A DNA stretch of 64,000 nt, from positions 62,001 through 126,000 of the forward strand of contig DASTRY010000032.1 of the NCBI GenBank assembly GCA_035760965.1. Reading direction: 5' to 3'. The DNA comes from JADGHX01 sp035760965 (GTDB taxonomy: Bacteria > Pseudomonadota > Gammaproteobacteria > Steroidobacterales > Steroidobacteraceae). Position 1 is the first letter of the stretch; every line of letters begins with the position of its first letter. Shown here piece after piece: positions 42,382-51,900 of this stretch. A program made the translations under genes and the position numbers. The notes under the pieces are model-generated. The model worked only from the letters and a program-made list of their open reading frames with translations. It ran no database searches and was not told where the DNA came from.

Positions 42382-43140
42382 ATGGGCGCAGCTTACAAAA
42401 TCCCGCAGCTCGGGGTCGTGCTTCTTGTCGGGCTGCTCGCCAGTTGCGCGAGCCGGCCCGTGCGCCCGCCGCCGCCGCCCGCACCCGTGCCCGCGCCGGC
42501 ACCCGCGCCGACGGGCAAGCCCGAAGGGCGCGAGTTCCGGGTGGATGGCCCGAGCTCGTTGCTGACCATTCAGGTGTACAAGGGCGGCGCGTTGTCACGA
42601 GCCGGGCACAACCATGTGATCGCCTCGCACACGCTGCGGGGCGTGGCCTATGTGCCCGACGATCCGCTGCGCGCAGGCTTCGACGTGCATATGAAGGTCG
42701 ACGAGCTCGTCGTCGACGAGGAAGACCTGCGCCAGGAAGCAGGGCCCGACTTTCCGCCGGGCGTTCCCGAAGAGGCGCGGCTCGGCACCAAGCGCAACAT
42801 GCTGAGCGAAGCGCTGCTCGATGCCGAGCGCTATCCGGAGATCGTGCTGCAATCGGAGGCGATGCAACGCGGCCCGGACGGCGGGTTGGAGGCGCAGGTG
42901 CGCGTCGTCGTGCGCGACCGCGCCGCGTCGGTGATCGTCCCCTTGAAGTACGACCTACGCGGCGACGAGCTCGATGTCCAGGGTGCGATCGCGCTCAAGC
43001 AGACGGACCTTGGATTGACGCCCTACAGCCTGTTTGGCGGCGCGTTGCGCGTGCAGGACGAGATCAAAGTGCGATTCCGGATCGTGGCGCACGCGGTGGA
43101 TAGCGCGGCCGCACCGGATGCGTCGAGCCCGCCACGCTGA
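42382..43140 (+). CDS. YceI-like lipoprotein
   Basis: The 252-aa product starts at ATG 42382 and has a lipoprotein signal (LVGLLASC, Cys about 22). A long Pro/Ala linker follows (about residues 28-50), and then a YceI-type domain (SLLTIQVYKGG near residue 56, then HNHVIASHTLRG). It is divergent from the cytochrome b561/yceI pair across only 18 bp, so three related envelope genes share one short region. The lipid anchor would hold this copy at the outer membrane, while the other YceI is soluble. Confidence 0.82.
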   Translation: MGAAYKIPQLGVVLLVGLLASCASRPVRPPPPPAPVPAPAPAPTGKPEGREFRVDGPSSLLTIQVYKGGALSRAGHNHVIASHTLRGVAYVPDDPLRAGFDVHMKVDELVVDEEDLRQEAGPDFPPGVPEEARLGTKRNMLSEALLDAERYPEIVLQSEAMQRGPDGGLEAQVRVVVRDRAASVIVPLKYDLRGDELDVQGAIALKQTDLGLTPYSLFGGALRVQDEIKVRFRIVAHAVDSAAAPDASSPPR

Positions 43141-43285
43141 GCGGCGCGCCGCGGCGCGTGAGCACCTCGGCTACGCGCGCAACTCACCGCCAGCGCAGCT
43201 CGCCGTCAGCGCAGCTCGCTGCTACCGCGGAACGGCGGGAGGTTCCCATCCGAGGGACCCTCCGTTGCGCTCGACGTCTTCGCCG

Positions 43286-45754
43286 CTAGCGGCTACGACG
43301 CTTGGACTGCGCGGCGGCTTTGCGCGGCGCGGGTCTGCGCGAAGCCCGTTTGCGTGCGGAAGCCTTCGCGGCGGCTCGCTTCGAGCGCGCTGCCGATCCC
43401 GTGCGCTTCGCCGCTGTCTGCTTCGAGCGCGTGGCCGAAGGGCTGCGCTTCGCCGACGCTCGCTTCGAGCTCGCGGTCGAGGCCTTGCGCGTCGCCGTCG
43501 CGCGTTTCGAGCGAGCTGACGAACTGGCTGTCTTCGCCGACGCGCGCTTCGCAGCATTCGACGCGCTCGCTCGTGCCGGTGCTTTCCGTGCCGCCTTCTT
43601 CGCGGCGGCAGCCGGCTTCGCCGCGCTCGTTTGCCGCGCGGAGGAGGCCTTCTTCGCTGCACGTTCGCCGTCACCCGGCGTGCGCGCACTCGATCCCTTC
43701 TTCTCCGCCGCGGCCGCGGCGGAGTTCGCTTTCGCCGAGCGCGACTGCGCGCTCGACCGCCCCGGCGCACCCGCGCTCGCGGAACCCGCCACATCCACCC
43801 CGCGCAGTTGGTCGAGAATGGCGGGGTTCTCGAGCGTCGACACGTCCTGCGTGATCTCCTCACCCCGCGCAATCGATCGCAGCAGCCGCCGCATGATCTT
43901 GCCGGAGCGGGTCTTCGGCAGATTGTCCGCAAACCGGATGTCGTCGGGCCGCGCGATGGGGCCCAGCTCCTGCGCGACCCAGTCGCGCAGCTCCTTCGTC
44001 AGCGCCGCCGCTTCGTCGGCCGTCGGCCGCTGCCCGCGGCACACGACGTACGCGAACACGGCCTCACCCTTGATCTCGTGCGGCCGCCCGACGACCGCCG
44101 ACTCCGCCACGCGCGGATGCGACACGAGCGCCGATTCGATCTCCATCGTGCCGAGTCGGTGCCCCGCGACGTTCAGCACGTCATCGATGCGGCCCATGAT
44201 CCAGAAGTAGCCGTCCTTGTCGCGATGCGCGCTGTCGCCGGCGACGTAGAACCGGTTCTGGAACTTCTCCCAGTACGTGCTGAGGTAGCGCGCGTTGTCG
44301 CCCCAGATGGTGCGCAGCATCGCCGGCCACGGTCGGCGAATGACGAGATAGCCGCCCGTGTCGGGACGCGTCACGCTGTTGCCGTTGTCGTCGACGATGT
44401 CCGCCTCGATGCCCGGCAGCGGCTTCGTGCACGAGCCCGGCTTCGTCGCGGTGACGCTCGGAATCGGCGCGATCATGATGGCGCCCGTTTCCGTCTGCCA
44501 CCACGTGTCGACGATCGGGCAGCGGCCGCCGCCGATCACCTTCTGGTACCACATCCACGCTTCGGGATTGATCGGCTCGCCGACGCTGCCGAGCAGCCGC
44601 AGCCGCGAGAGGTCGTACTGCGCGGGAATCGCATCCCCGAGCTTCATCAGCGCCCGGATCGCCGTCGGCGCCGTGTAGAAGATCGTCACGCCGTGTGTCT
44701 GGCAGATCTTCCAGAAGCGGCCGCCGTCCGGATACGTCGGGGCGCCTTCGTACAGCACGACGGTCGCGCCGTTCGCCATCGGCCCGTACGCGACATAGCT
44801 GTGCCCGGTGACCCAGCCCACATCGGCCGTACACCAGAAGACGTCGTCGTCCCGCAGATCGAAGACCCATCTCGTGGTGGTCTTCACGCCGAGCAGATAG
44901 CCCGCGCTCGAATGCTGGATGCCCTTCGGCTTGCCGGTCGAGCCCGACGTGTAGAGCAGAAAGAGCGGATGCTCCGCGTCCACCCACACCGGATCGCACA
45001 CCGGCGATTGCCCTTCGATCACCTCGTGCCACCACAGGTCGCGCCCGGGCTCCATGTGTACGGGCTCGCCCGTGCGTTGGAACACGATGACCTCGCGAAT
45101 CGTCGGACAGCCGGCCGCGAGCGCCTTGTCCGCCGCGGCTTTCAGCTCGACGGTGTGGCCGCCGCGCTTGCCGCCGTCCGCCGTGATGAGCAGCTTCGCG
45201 CCGGCATCCTCGATGCGGTCCTTCAGCGAGGGCGCCGAGAACCCGCCGAACACCACGGAGTGGATGGCACCGATGCGCGCGCACGCGAGCATCGCAATGA
45301 CGATTTCCGGGACGAGCGGCATGTAGATGACGACGCGATCGCCCGTCTCGACGCCGCGCGACTTCAGCACGTTCGCGAAGCGGCACACCTCGGCGTGCAG
45401 CTCGCGATAGCTCAGCTTGCGCGTCTCGCCCGGCTCCCCCTCGAAGAGGATCGCCGTCTTGTGGCCGCGCTCCTCGAGATGCACGTCGAGACAGTTCCAG
45501 GAGACGTTCAGCTGCCCGTCCGCGAACCACCGGTAGTTCGGCGCCTGCGAGTCGTCGAGGGTCTGCGTGAACGGCCGGTGCCAGTGCAGCTCGTTGCGCG
45601 CGAGGTCCGCCCAGAAGCCGGTCGGATCGGCTTTCGCGCGCGCATACAACTCCGCCACTGCCGCGGGCTGCAGCTGCGATCGCGCCACGAATTCCGGCGG
45701 GGGCTCGAACGTACGTTCTTCGAGCAGAACGGACTGAATGCTCGGCTGGGCCAT
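43286..45754 (-). CDS. acs: Acetyl-CoA synthetase with histone-H1-like C-terminal tail
   Basis: The 822-aa product starts at ATG 45754 and is far longer than the usual 650 aa of Acs. Residues 1 to about 650 are a complete Acs, with YTSGSTGKPKG, WWQTETG, the GYFWIMGRIDD hinge and the PKTRSGKIMRR motif holding the acetylation-controlled lysine. After ENPAILDQLRG the chain continues in frame for about 170 residues of Ala, Ser, Lys and Arg with almost no other side chains. The tail resembles histone H1 or AlgP/HctB-type tails. It is one uninterrupted reading frame with no internal start. It should bind nucleic acid. Confidence 0.88.
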   Translation of the reverse strand: MAQPSIQSVLLEERTFEPPPEFVARSQLQPAAVAELYARAKADPTGFWADLARNELHWHRPFTQTLDDSQAPNYRWFADGQLNVSWNCLDVHLEERGHKTAILFEGEPGETRKLSYRELHAEVCRFANVLKSRGVETGDRVVIYMPLVPEIVIAMLACARIGAIHSVVFGGFSAPSLKDRIEDAGAKLLITADGGKRGGHTVELKAAADKALAAGCPTIREVIVFQRTGEPVHMEPGRDLWWHEVIEGQSPVCDPVWVDAEHPLFLLYTSGSTGKPKGIQHSSAGYLLGVKTTTRWVFDLRDDDVFWCTADVGWVTGHSYVAYGPMANGATVVLYEGAPTYPDGGRFWKICQTHGVTIFYTAPTAIRALMKLGDAIPAQYDLSRLRLLGSVGEPINPEAWMWYQKVIGGGRCPIVDTWWQTETGAIMIAPIPSVTATKPGSCTKPLPGIEADIVDDNGNSVTRPDTGGYLVIRRPWPAMLRTIWGDNARYLSTYWEKFQNRFYVAGDSAHRDKDGYFWIMGRIDDVLNVAGHRLGTMEIESALVSHPRVAESAVVGRPHEIKGEAVFAYVVCRGQRPTADEAAALTKELRDWVAQELGPIARPDDIRFADNLPKTRSGKIMRRLLRSIARGEEITQDVSTLENPAILDQLRGVDVAGSASAGAPGRSSAQSRSAKANSAAAAAEKKGSSARTPGDGERAAKKASSARQTSAAKPAAAAKKAARKAPARASASNAAKRASAKTASSSARSKRATATRKASTASSKRASAKRSPSATRSKQTAAKRTGSAARSKRAAAKASARKRASRRPAPRKAAAQSKRRSR

Positions 45755-45880
45755 GGACAACGCTCCGGGTCGTTCGCGGTGGCCGCGCAGCATACCGTAG
45801 CCGCCATGCTCACGGCGTCCCCCTGAACACCCGGTGATCGAGACCTTGGCGCCTCGGCGCGCGTGGCGTAGAACACACGC

Positions 45881-48800
45881 ATGTCCCGGCTGTTCATCCA
45901 CCGCCGCGTCTCGCCCGCGCGTGTCTGGACCACGCGCGCGGCGGCGGCGTTGGCAACGGCATCTGTCGGCATGGTGCTGAGCGGTTGCGGCGCGCGCGAA
46001 GCGCCGCAGGCGCTGCTCGCGCCTCGCTGCACGTCGATCAACGGCGCAAGACCGCTCGATCTGCGCGTCACCGCGCCGCTCGCGGGGCCGGTGCGAATCG
46101 TTGTCGAGCAGCGCGGCGTGTCCGTCGTCGGCACGGTCCGCAATGCGGCCGAGGGCCGGCCTCGCTGGACGCTCTCCGCGAGCTCGCCCATCGAGCGCTA
46201 CGGTGTGATGACGTTCGTGCCGGATGTACATGCCGGCGAGCCCGTGCTCATCGCCGTTCGCTCGCACGATTCGCCCGAGATCACCGGTGAGGTGTGCGTG
46301 GCGGTGGACCGTCTGCCGCCCGGAAACAAGCGTCTTCTGCGTGCCGAACGCGCATTCGCGGGTGCCGGTCAGGCCGTGGAGGCCAAGAGCTGGTCGCGCG
46401 CGTTCGATCTGTATCTCACGGCCGCGCGCGAAGTGCGCGGCATCGACGAGCAGCGTCTCGCGCAGGCCCGTCACGCCATGGCCGAGATCGCGTACGCGAA
46501 TCTGCGCGACGACGACGGCGCGTACGTTCTCGCCGCCTGGGCGCTAGCGGACTTCGGCCCGAACGCGAACGCCGGCCTGCGCAGCACGCTGGTCACGTTG
46601 CAGGCGCGGGCGATGCTCGAGTCGCAGCGGTTCGATACCGAAGTGCGACGCGCGCGCGTCGACGAGCTGTTGCGCCGATCGGAAGCCTATGCACGTGCGT
46701 CGAAGTTCGGTGCGCGCGAGTTACCGCGTTTCGACATCCTGCGCGGCTTCATGGAATTCCGTACCGGGCATGCGGCCGAGGCGAGCCAGCGCTTTATGCG
46801 CGCCGCCGAGCAGTGCAATGCCCTGCGCGACTGGGAGTGCTACGCGCGTGCGCGACAAAACGTCGCCGTCATCGCCGAAGACGCGCGCGACTATCCCGCC
46901 GTTCTGCAGGCGTATCAGGACGCGCTGAATGTCCTGCCGCCGGAGCTCAATCCCACGCTGCTGGCGGACATCTGGGGCAACTATGGCCGCGTGCAGTCGA
47001 TGGCCGGCTTGTTCCGGCAGGCCGAGCAATCGCACCGGACATCGATGCGCCTGCACGCCGAGCTCGCGGATTGCGATGGCACACGCATGGCACTCGCCCG
47101 ACTCGGCACCCTGTTCGTACAGGTGGGCAGCGTCGGTGAAGGTCGCAGCTATCTCGGCCGAGCGGCGTCGCTGGAATGCGCGGCACTCATCGCGGCTGCG
47201 AAACGCGCGTCGAACCCCGACGCGATCGGTCCCGAAGAAATCGCAATTGGTCACCGTAGCCGGCCCGTCTGCGACAAGCTGCGCGATCCCGCCGAGTTGA
47301 CGGACGCCGGCAAGATCGCCCTGTTCAATGCGCTGCTCGGCCTGCACGACGCATTGCGACTCGAGAACGACAGCATCGAGTCGGAGCGCTGCCTCGCCAG
47401 CGCGTGGCGTTACGCCGGCACCGCGCGCACGCAGCTGCGCTTGGCCAATGCACAAGGCGCGAGTCTCATCGAACGCGGCGATCCGGCGCGAGCCGATATG
47501 GCGTTCCAGCAGGGACTCGCCACGGCGGACCGCGCGCAACTCTCGCCGGCGCACGAGAACCGCTCGCTCGCGTATCTCGGTCTCGCGCGCGCGAGCCTGA
47601 TGGAACGCAACCCAGCGCGCGCCAGAGATTTCGCCTCTCGTGCCCTCACGCTCGGTGCCTCGCGCGGCGACGTCAGACAGCTTGCGGACGCCCTGCAATT
47701 GATGGCGCGCAGCTTCGAGGCCGAAGGCGCGACCGAGCGCGCGGCGTCCATCCTCAATGTCGCGGTGGACCTCATCGAGCAGGTGCCGATCGACGAGCTC
47801 GATGCCGAACAACGAGCGACGTGGCTGGCCACGCAGCACGGCGTCTTCGCGGAGCTCACGACCCTCCTCGCGAATCAGGCCGGCACGGACGAGGCGCGCG
47901 TGTGGCATACGTTCGAGGTTTCCGAGCGCGGTCGCGCACGCAGCCTGCGATACGCGATGAGCCAGGCCACGGACACACGGGCGACCAGCTCGAGTGAACC
48001 GGCGAGCGCGCGCTATCGCGAGCTCATGCGACGCATCTCGGAACGAGCGCATGCGAGTCAACCGAGCGCCGATGCACCGCCGTTGTCGGTGGAGAGCGTC
48101 GCGGAGGTGATCGAACAGCAGGCGCTCCCGCCCGACCGCGTCGACGACGCGCTGCAAAAGCGCCTCGCCGCACTCGACGCCACGGTTGTCGAGTACGCCG
48201 CCGGCGAAGACACCATGTTCGCCTTCGTCATCGACGGTCAGCACATCCATCTCGTGCCGCTCGGTTCGCGTCGGGAGATCGGCTCGGCCGCGAACGCGCT
48301 CTACGAACGTGTACGCAATCCCGAATCGGCGAGCAGTGACGTGCGCGATGCCGCGCGACGCGTGGCCGAGCTCGCCTTGTGGCCCGTCGCGCAGCTCGTG
48401 AACGAGCGCCGCGTCATCTTCGTGCCGGACGATGCGCTGCACATGGTGCCGTTCGCGGTGCTGCCGTGGAGCGCAGGCGCGGCGGCGCCGCTCGTCGTGG
48501 AACGGGTCGAATCGTCCATCATGCCGTCCACGCTATTCATCACGCGTGCCGGCGCCAATCACGCGAAGTTCGCCGGTGCGCCGCGTCTCGAGCTCATCGG
48601 CGACCCGGTGTTCCGCGCGGCGGACTGGCGGCGCGAGTGTCGTGACTCGCGCGGGATCGGCGCCTTCGGCGAAGTGGAAGCCGAGCGCGTAGTCATGCGC
48701 TCAATGCACGGCTCGCTGCCGCGGCTGCCCGGCAGCCGCAAGGAAGTCGCGGCCATCGCGGAGCTCGCGCACCGCTATTCGCCGGGAAGCCACGTCGAGG

Positions 48801-49303
48801 AGCACCTCGGCTGCGCCGCAACGCCGCGCGCGCTGCGTGCGGCCGCCGCGACCGGACCTACGTTGCTGCACATTGCGACGCACGGTTATGTCGATGCCTA
48901 TCGCCCGCGCCTCTCCGCACTGGCGCTCACCCCCGACGAGGATTCGAAGGGCATCACCGGGACGTTCGGCCTGCTGGACATCCTGCAGATGAAGATCGAG
49001 TCGCGGCTCGTCGTGCTGAGCGCGTGCGACACCTCCCGTGGACGACTCCTCCCCGGCGAAGGGGTGCTCGGCCCGGCGCAGGCGTTCCTGCAAGCCGGCG
49101 CGGCCTCGGTGCTCGCGAGCTCCTGGCGCATCGCCGACGATGCGACGGCGCCCTTCATGCACACGTTCTATCGCTACCTGCTGGTCGAGCGTATGACTGC
49201 GGCGGCAGCGCTGCGTCAAACCCAACTCGAATATGCGCGGGCCGGCCGCTCGCACGAATGGGCGGCCTTCACCTTGTTCGGCTGGCCGGACACCTTGCTG
49301 TAG
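45881..49303 (+). CDS. TPR-CHAT lipoprotein (caspase-like protease fold)
   Basis: The 1,140-aa protein has a lipoprotein signal with lipobox VLSGC (Cys36), after a longer than usual N-region. Residues about 130-640 are helical repeats of TPR type. The C-terminal domain (about 770-1140) is a CHAT domain with the predicted dyad His1001 in HIATHGYVD and Cys1049 in VLSACDTSRG. CHAT domains are caspase-like proteases that cleave partner proteins when the TPR part senses a signal. The lipid anchor puts it in the envelope, unusual for a CHAT protein. It heads a run of five genes ending in an ECF sigma/anti-sigma pair. Confidence 0.87.
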   Translation: MSRLFIHRRVSPARVWTTRAAAALATASVGMVLSGCGAREAPQALLAPRCTSINGARPLDLRVTAPLAGPVRIVVEQRGVSVVGTVRNAAEGRPRWTLSASSPIERYGVMTFVPDVHAGEPVLIAVRSHDSPEITGEVCVAVDRLPPGNKRLLRAERAFAGAGQAVEAKSWSRAFDLYLTAAREVRGIDEQRLAQARHAMAEIAYANLRDDDGAYVLAAWALADFGPNANAGLRSTLVTLQARAMLESQRFDTEVRRARVDELLRRSEAYARASKFGARELPRFDILRGFMEFRTGHAAEASQRFMRAAEQCNALRDWECYARARQNVAVIAEDARDYPAVLQAYQDALNVLPPELNPTLLADIWGNYGRVQSMAGLFRQAEQSHRTSMRLHAELADCDGTRMALARLGTLFVQVGSVGEGRSYLGRAASLECAALIAAAKRASNPDAIGPEEIAIGHRSRPVCDKLRDPAELTDAGKIALFNALLGLHDALRLENDSIESERCLASAWRYAGTARTQLRLANAQGASLIERGDPARADMAFQQGLATADRAQLSPAHENRSLAYLGLARASLMERNPARARDFASRALTLGASRGDVRQLADALQLMARSFEAEGATERAASILNVAVDLIEQVPIDELDAEQRATWLATQHGVFAELTTLLANQAGTDEARVWHTFEVSERGRARSLRYAMSQATDTRATSSSEPASARYRELMRRISERAHASQPSADAPPLSVESVAEVIEQQALPPDRVDDALQKRLAALDATVVEYAAGEDTMFAFVIDGQHIHLVPLGSRREIGSAANALYERVRNPESASSDVRDAARRVAELALWPVAQLVNERRVIFVPDDALHMVPFAVLPWSAGAAAPLVVERVESSIMPSTLFITRAGANHAKFAGAPRLELIGDPVFRAADWRRECRDSRGIGAFGEVEAERVVMRSMHGSLPRLPGSRKEVAAIAELAHRYSPGSHVEEHLGCAATPRALRAAAATGPTLLHIATHGYVDAYRPRLSALALTPDEDSKGITGTFGLLDILQMKIESRLVVLSACDTSRGRLLPGEGVLGPAQAFLQAGAASVLASSWRIADDATAPFMHTFYRYLLVERMTAAAALRQTQLEYARAGRSHEWAAFTLFGWPDTLL

Positions 49304-49411
49304 CCATGTCCCCGCGCGGCTACGGAAAGCCACTGAGATAAGCGGGGCCCTCGATGCAGTGTTGTCGGGCGATCGTTTCGATCCCTTTCTCTAACTGCCG
49401 AGGAGATCATC

Positions 49412-49999
49412 ATGGCCCGTGTCGCTCCCGTTCTGCTCTTCTCCACTGCGCTGTCGCTGATGGCCAGCGCCTACACGACGAAGACCGAGGCGCAAACGCC
49501 CTCGGGCGTTCCGGACTATTTTTTCAGCACCTGGACCGTCAACCGCGATTGCACGGAAGTGCATGCCGGCACCGGCGGGCACACGATTCCAGGCTCGCAG
49601 TTCCGCGTCGTGCGCTCGCCGTCCGCCGATGGCGTGAGCTACACGCTGCAGACACTCGACAGGCCCGGCCGCGAATGGAGCAAGGGCTGGAGGAACTTGA
49701 AGCTCGAATACCGCGCGGGTACGCCGCTCAAGTCGATTCCCGCGGATTTCGAGTGCGTGCCGGGTGAAGAGGCGAGCCAGCCCTTCCTCGCGCAGTCGGG
49801 CTTCGCCGTGAGCGGCGAGCCGTACTATCCGCAGGAGCACTGGTACAGCACCGTCACGATCCACGGGCAGAAGCATCATCTCCTGATCTTTCCGCGCAAC
49901 GTGAAGGGCGCGGACAGCGCGGTGATCCTGCTGATCGATGCGGACGCAGGCGGCAACCTGCAGCTCGATACCGACGGCACGATCATCTCGGAGAACTGA
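49412..49999 (+). CDS. Exported protein of unknown function in the CHAT-subtilase cluster
   Basis: The 195-aa product has a signal peptide (about residues 1-25, VLLFSTALSLMASA). A beta-rich mature part follows, containing FFSTWTVNRDCTEVHAG and a second Cys in ADFECVPGEEA. I do not recognise a family. It lies 108 bp after the CHAT gene and 53 bp before the subtilase gene on the same strand, behind a gaggag ribosome-binding site. The context suggests a substrate, inhibitor or sensor for the neighbouring proteases. That is inference only. Confidence 0.72.
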   Translation: MARVAPVLLFSTALSLMASAYTTKTEAQTPSGVPDYFFSTWTVNRDCTEVHAGTGGHTIPGSQFRVVRSPSADGVSYTLQTLDRPGREWSKGWRNLKLEYRAGTPLKSIPADFECVPGEEASQPFLAQSGFAVSGEPYYPQEHWYSTVTIHGQKHHLLIFPRNVKGADSAVILLIDADAGGNLQLDTDGTIISEN

Positions 50000-50052
50000 A
50001 AGCGGGATCGGAGCGATGCGCCGGCGCGCGCCGGCTCTTCTAGAATCGCGCG

Positions 50053-51264
50053 ATGGTCACGACCTTTGCGCGATCTCTTCTCGTGTCGCTCGCGTCGGCG
50101 GCGTGCGCAGTCGCCGCCGGCGCGAGCGCCGATCCGCAGAGCTATGCGTGCCGCGCGCTCCATTGCTCCACGTTAATTCCGGCGCCTTCGGTCGATGATC
50201 CGGCGACGAACGACTGCGGCTATCGCAACGGCAACCAGTGGTGGCTCGATTATGTCGCCGGGTCGCTCGCATGGGGTCGCAGCGCAACGCGCGAGCCGGT
50301 GACCGTCGCCCTCTTCGACGACGGCGTCGACACCACCCACCCCGACCTGCGCAACCAGCTCTGGACCAATCCGCGCGAAGCCGCCGGCAAACCGGGCGTC
50401 GACGACGACGGTAACGGTTATGTCGACGACGTCCACGGCTGGGACTTCGTCGACGAGGATCCCAACGTCGCGCCCCAGGGCGAATGCATCGGGCGTGTGA
50501 GCCACGGCACACTGATGGCGAGCCTGATCGCGGCCGAGCGCAACAACGAGGTGGGGATCGCGGCGGCCGGCGCGGACGGCGCGCGGGTGATGGTCCTGCG
50601 CATCGTGGGGTGCGGCGGCAAATCCAAGGACCGGGCGGACCCGGTGCGCATCCGGCGCGCTCTCGAATATGCGACACGCATGGGCGCCCGGATCCTGAGC
50701 TTCAGTGCACACTGGTACGAGACCACACCCGAGCTCGACGCCGCCTTTGCCCACATTGCCGATAGTGAATCCTCGCCGGAGGCGGCCCTCGTGATCGCCA
50801 GTGTCCCCAACAAAGGCGAGAGGCTGGCTGGCTATCCAGCCGCGTATCCGTTCCGCCGGATCGTGCGGGCTGTGCCGATCGGCGACCAGGACATAATCTC
50901 GCCCGGCACGAGCGCCGCGCCCCCCGGGGTGAACCTCGGCGCGCCGAGCGCCTGCGTCCTCGGGGCCAGCGCCGGCTCGGCCGGCTACCGCATCGAGCGG
51001 GGCAGCTCCAATTCGACGGCCATCCTGGCCGGGCTCCTGGCCGGCATCTGGTCGAGCCCCCGCTATGCTAGATTCGGCACGGACGAATTCCTGAACCAAG
51101 TGGTGCGCGACAGGATGTTAAGGACGCCACGCCGCTCGCAGCCGGACCTGCTGGGGCGCTACCCGACGGGAGTCCCGCTCGCCGACGCGTGTACACTGGC
51201 GACGAAGGGAAGAACCGCACGAGTGTGCCTCGAGCCAGGACAGCCACGGGGACCGTCGAAATGA
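50053..51264 (+). CDS. Secreted subtilisin-like serine protease (S8)
   Basis: This 403-aa subtilase has a signal peptide (SLLVSLASAACAVAAGASA) and the S8 triad: Asp89 in VALFDDGVD, His151 in RVSHGTLMAS, and a serine near residue 321 in GSSNSTAILAG. The normal GTSMA around the serine is replaced by SNSTA, so the nucleophile region deviates and activity should be tested. An oxyanion Asn candidate is present in SVPNKG. A Ca-binding-like DDDGNGYVDD segment sits near residue 120. The stop overlaps the sigma gene start by atga. Confidence 0.82.
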   Translation: MVTTFARSLLVSLASAACAVAAGASADPQSYACRALHCSTLIPAPSVDDPATNDCGYRNGNQWWLDYVAGSLAWGRSATREPVTVALFDDGVDTTHPDLRNQLWTNPREAAGKPGVDDDGNGYVDDVHGWDFVDEDPNVAPQGECIGRVSHGTLMASLIAAERNNEVGIAAAGADGARVMVLRIVGCGGKSKDRADPVRIRRALEYATRMGARILSFSAHWYETTPELDAAFAHIADSESSPEAALVIASVPNKGERLAGYPAAYPFRRIVRAVPIGDQDIISPGTSAAPPGVNLGAPSACVLGASAGSAGYRIERGSSNSTAILAGLLAGIWSSPRYARFGTDEFLNQVVRDRMLRTPRRSQPDLLGRYPTGVPLADACTLATKGRTARVCLEPGQPRGPSK

Positions 51265-51893
51265 CCTATTCAGAATCCCTCACCGAAGCCGTGACCGCGA
51301 ACCCGGAGGTGAGCGATGCGCTGCTCGCCGCGGCCGTCGCCGCCCGCGGTGAGCTCCAAGATGAAATTTATGTGAGATATCGGCGCCCGTTGATGCAGGT
51401 ATTCCTGCAACGGCGCATCGATCGTGATGCCGCGCAGGACCTGCTCCAACGTACGTTCCTGCAGGCGATCAAGAAGATTCGCACCGAGGGGCTCGATGAT
51501 CCGGGCAACCTCGGCGGCTATCTGTATCGGACGGCCTGCAAGCTCGCGACCGCGTACTGGCGCGGCGAGCTGGCACGACGCATCGACCATGATGGCGAGC
51601 TGCTCTCGAGCCTGCACGACACCGCGTTGTCGCTGGAGGAGGCGCTCGACCACGACCTGCGGGCGAAGTGCGTGCGGGAGCTGATGGCGAAGCTGCCGAT
51701 GGCGCGCGATCGGGAAGTGCTCGAGCGGTTTTACTTGAAAGAGGAAGCGCGCAGCGCGATTCGTGAATCCATGAATCTGACCGAGCTGCAGTTCAATCAG
51801 GTGTTGTGGCGAGCCCGGCAGCGGTTCGCGGAGATCTTGCGTAAACAGGGCTTCACAGGGAGTGACGCGGCGGCGCACTCAATGGATGGGTAG
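51261..51893 (+). CDS. ECF-family RNA polymerase sigma factor
   Basis: The 210-aa protein is read from ATG 51261, which overlaps the subtilase stop. It has sigma-2 (DLLQRTFLQAIKKI) and sigma-4 (REVLERFYLKEEARSAIRESMNL with a helix-turn-helix) regions and no region 1 or 3, as in ECF factors. A membrane anti-sigma gene follows 7 bp later. The overlap implies that sigma is made whenever the protease operon is read. It probably directs transcription of this operon and other envelope genes, though I could not locate a matching promoter upstream of the CHAT gene. Confidence 0.88.
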   Translation: MTYSESLTEAVTANPEVSDALLAAAVAARGELQDEIYVRYRRPLMQVFLQRRIDRDAAQDLLQRTFLQAIKKIRTEGLDDPGNLGGYLYRTACKLATAYWRGELARRIDHDGELLSSLHDTALSLEEALDHDLRAKCVRELMAKLPMARDREVLERFYLKEEARSAIRESMNLTELQFNQVLWRARQRFAEILRKQGFTGSDAAAHSMDG

Positions 51894-51900
51894 AAGAACA

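Noticed and set aside
43302..44210. Plus-strand frame opposite the Acs tail, rich in Arg, Glu and Phe
   Set aside because: It is the reverse complement of the Lys/Arg/Ala/Ser repeat and has no independent coding sign. The minus frame continues from a complete Acs.
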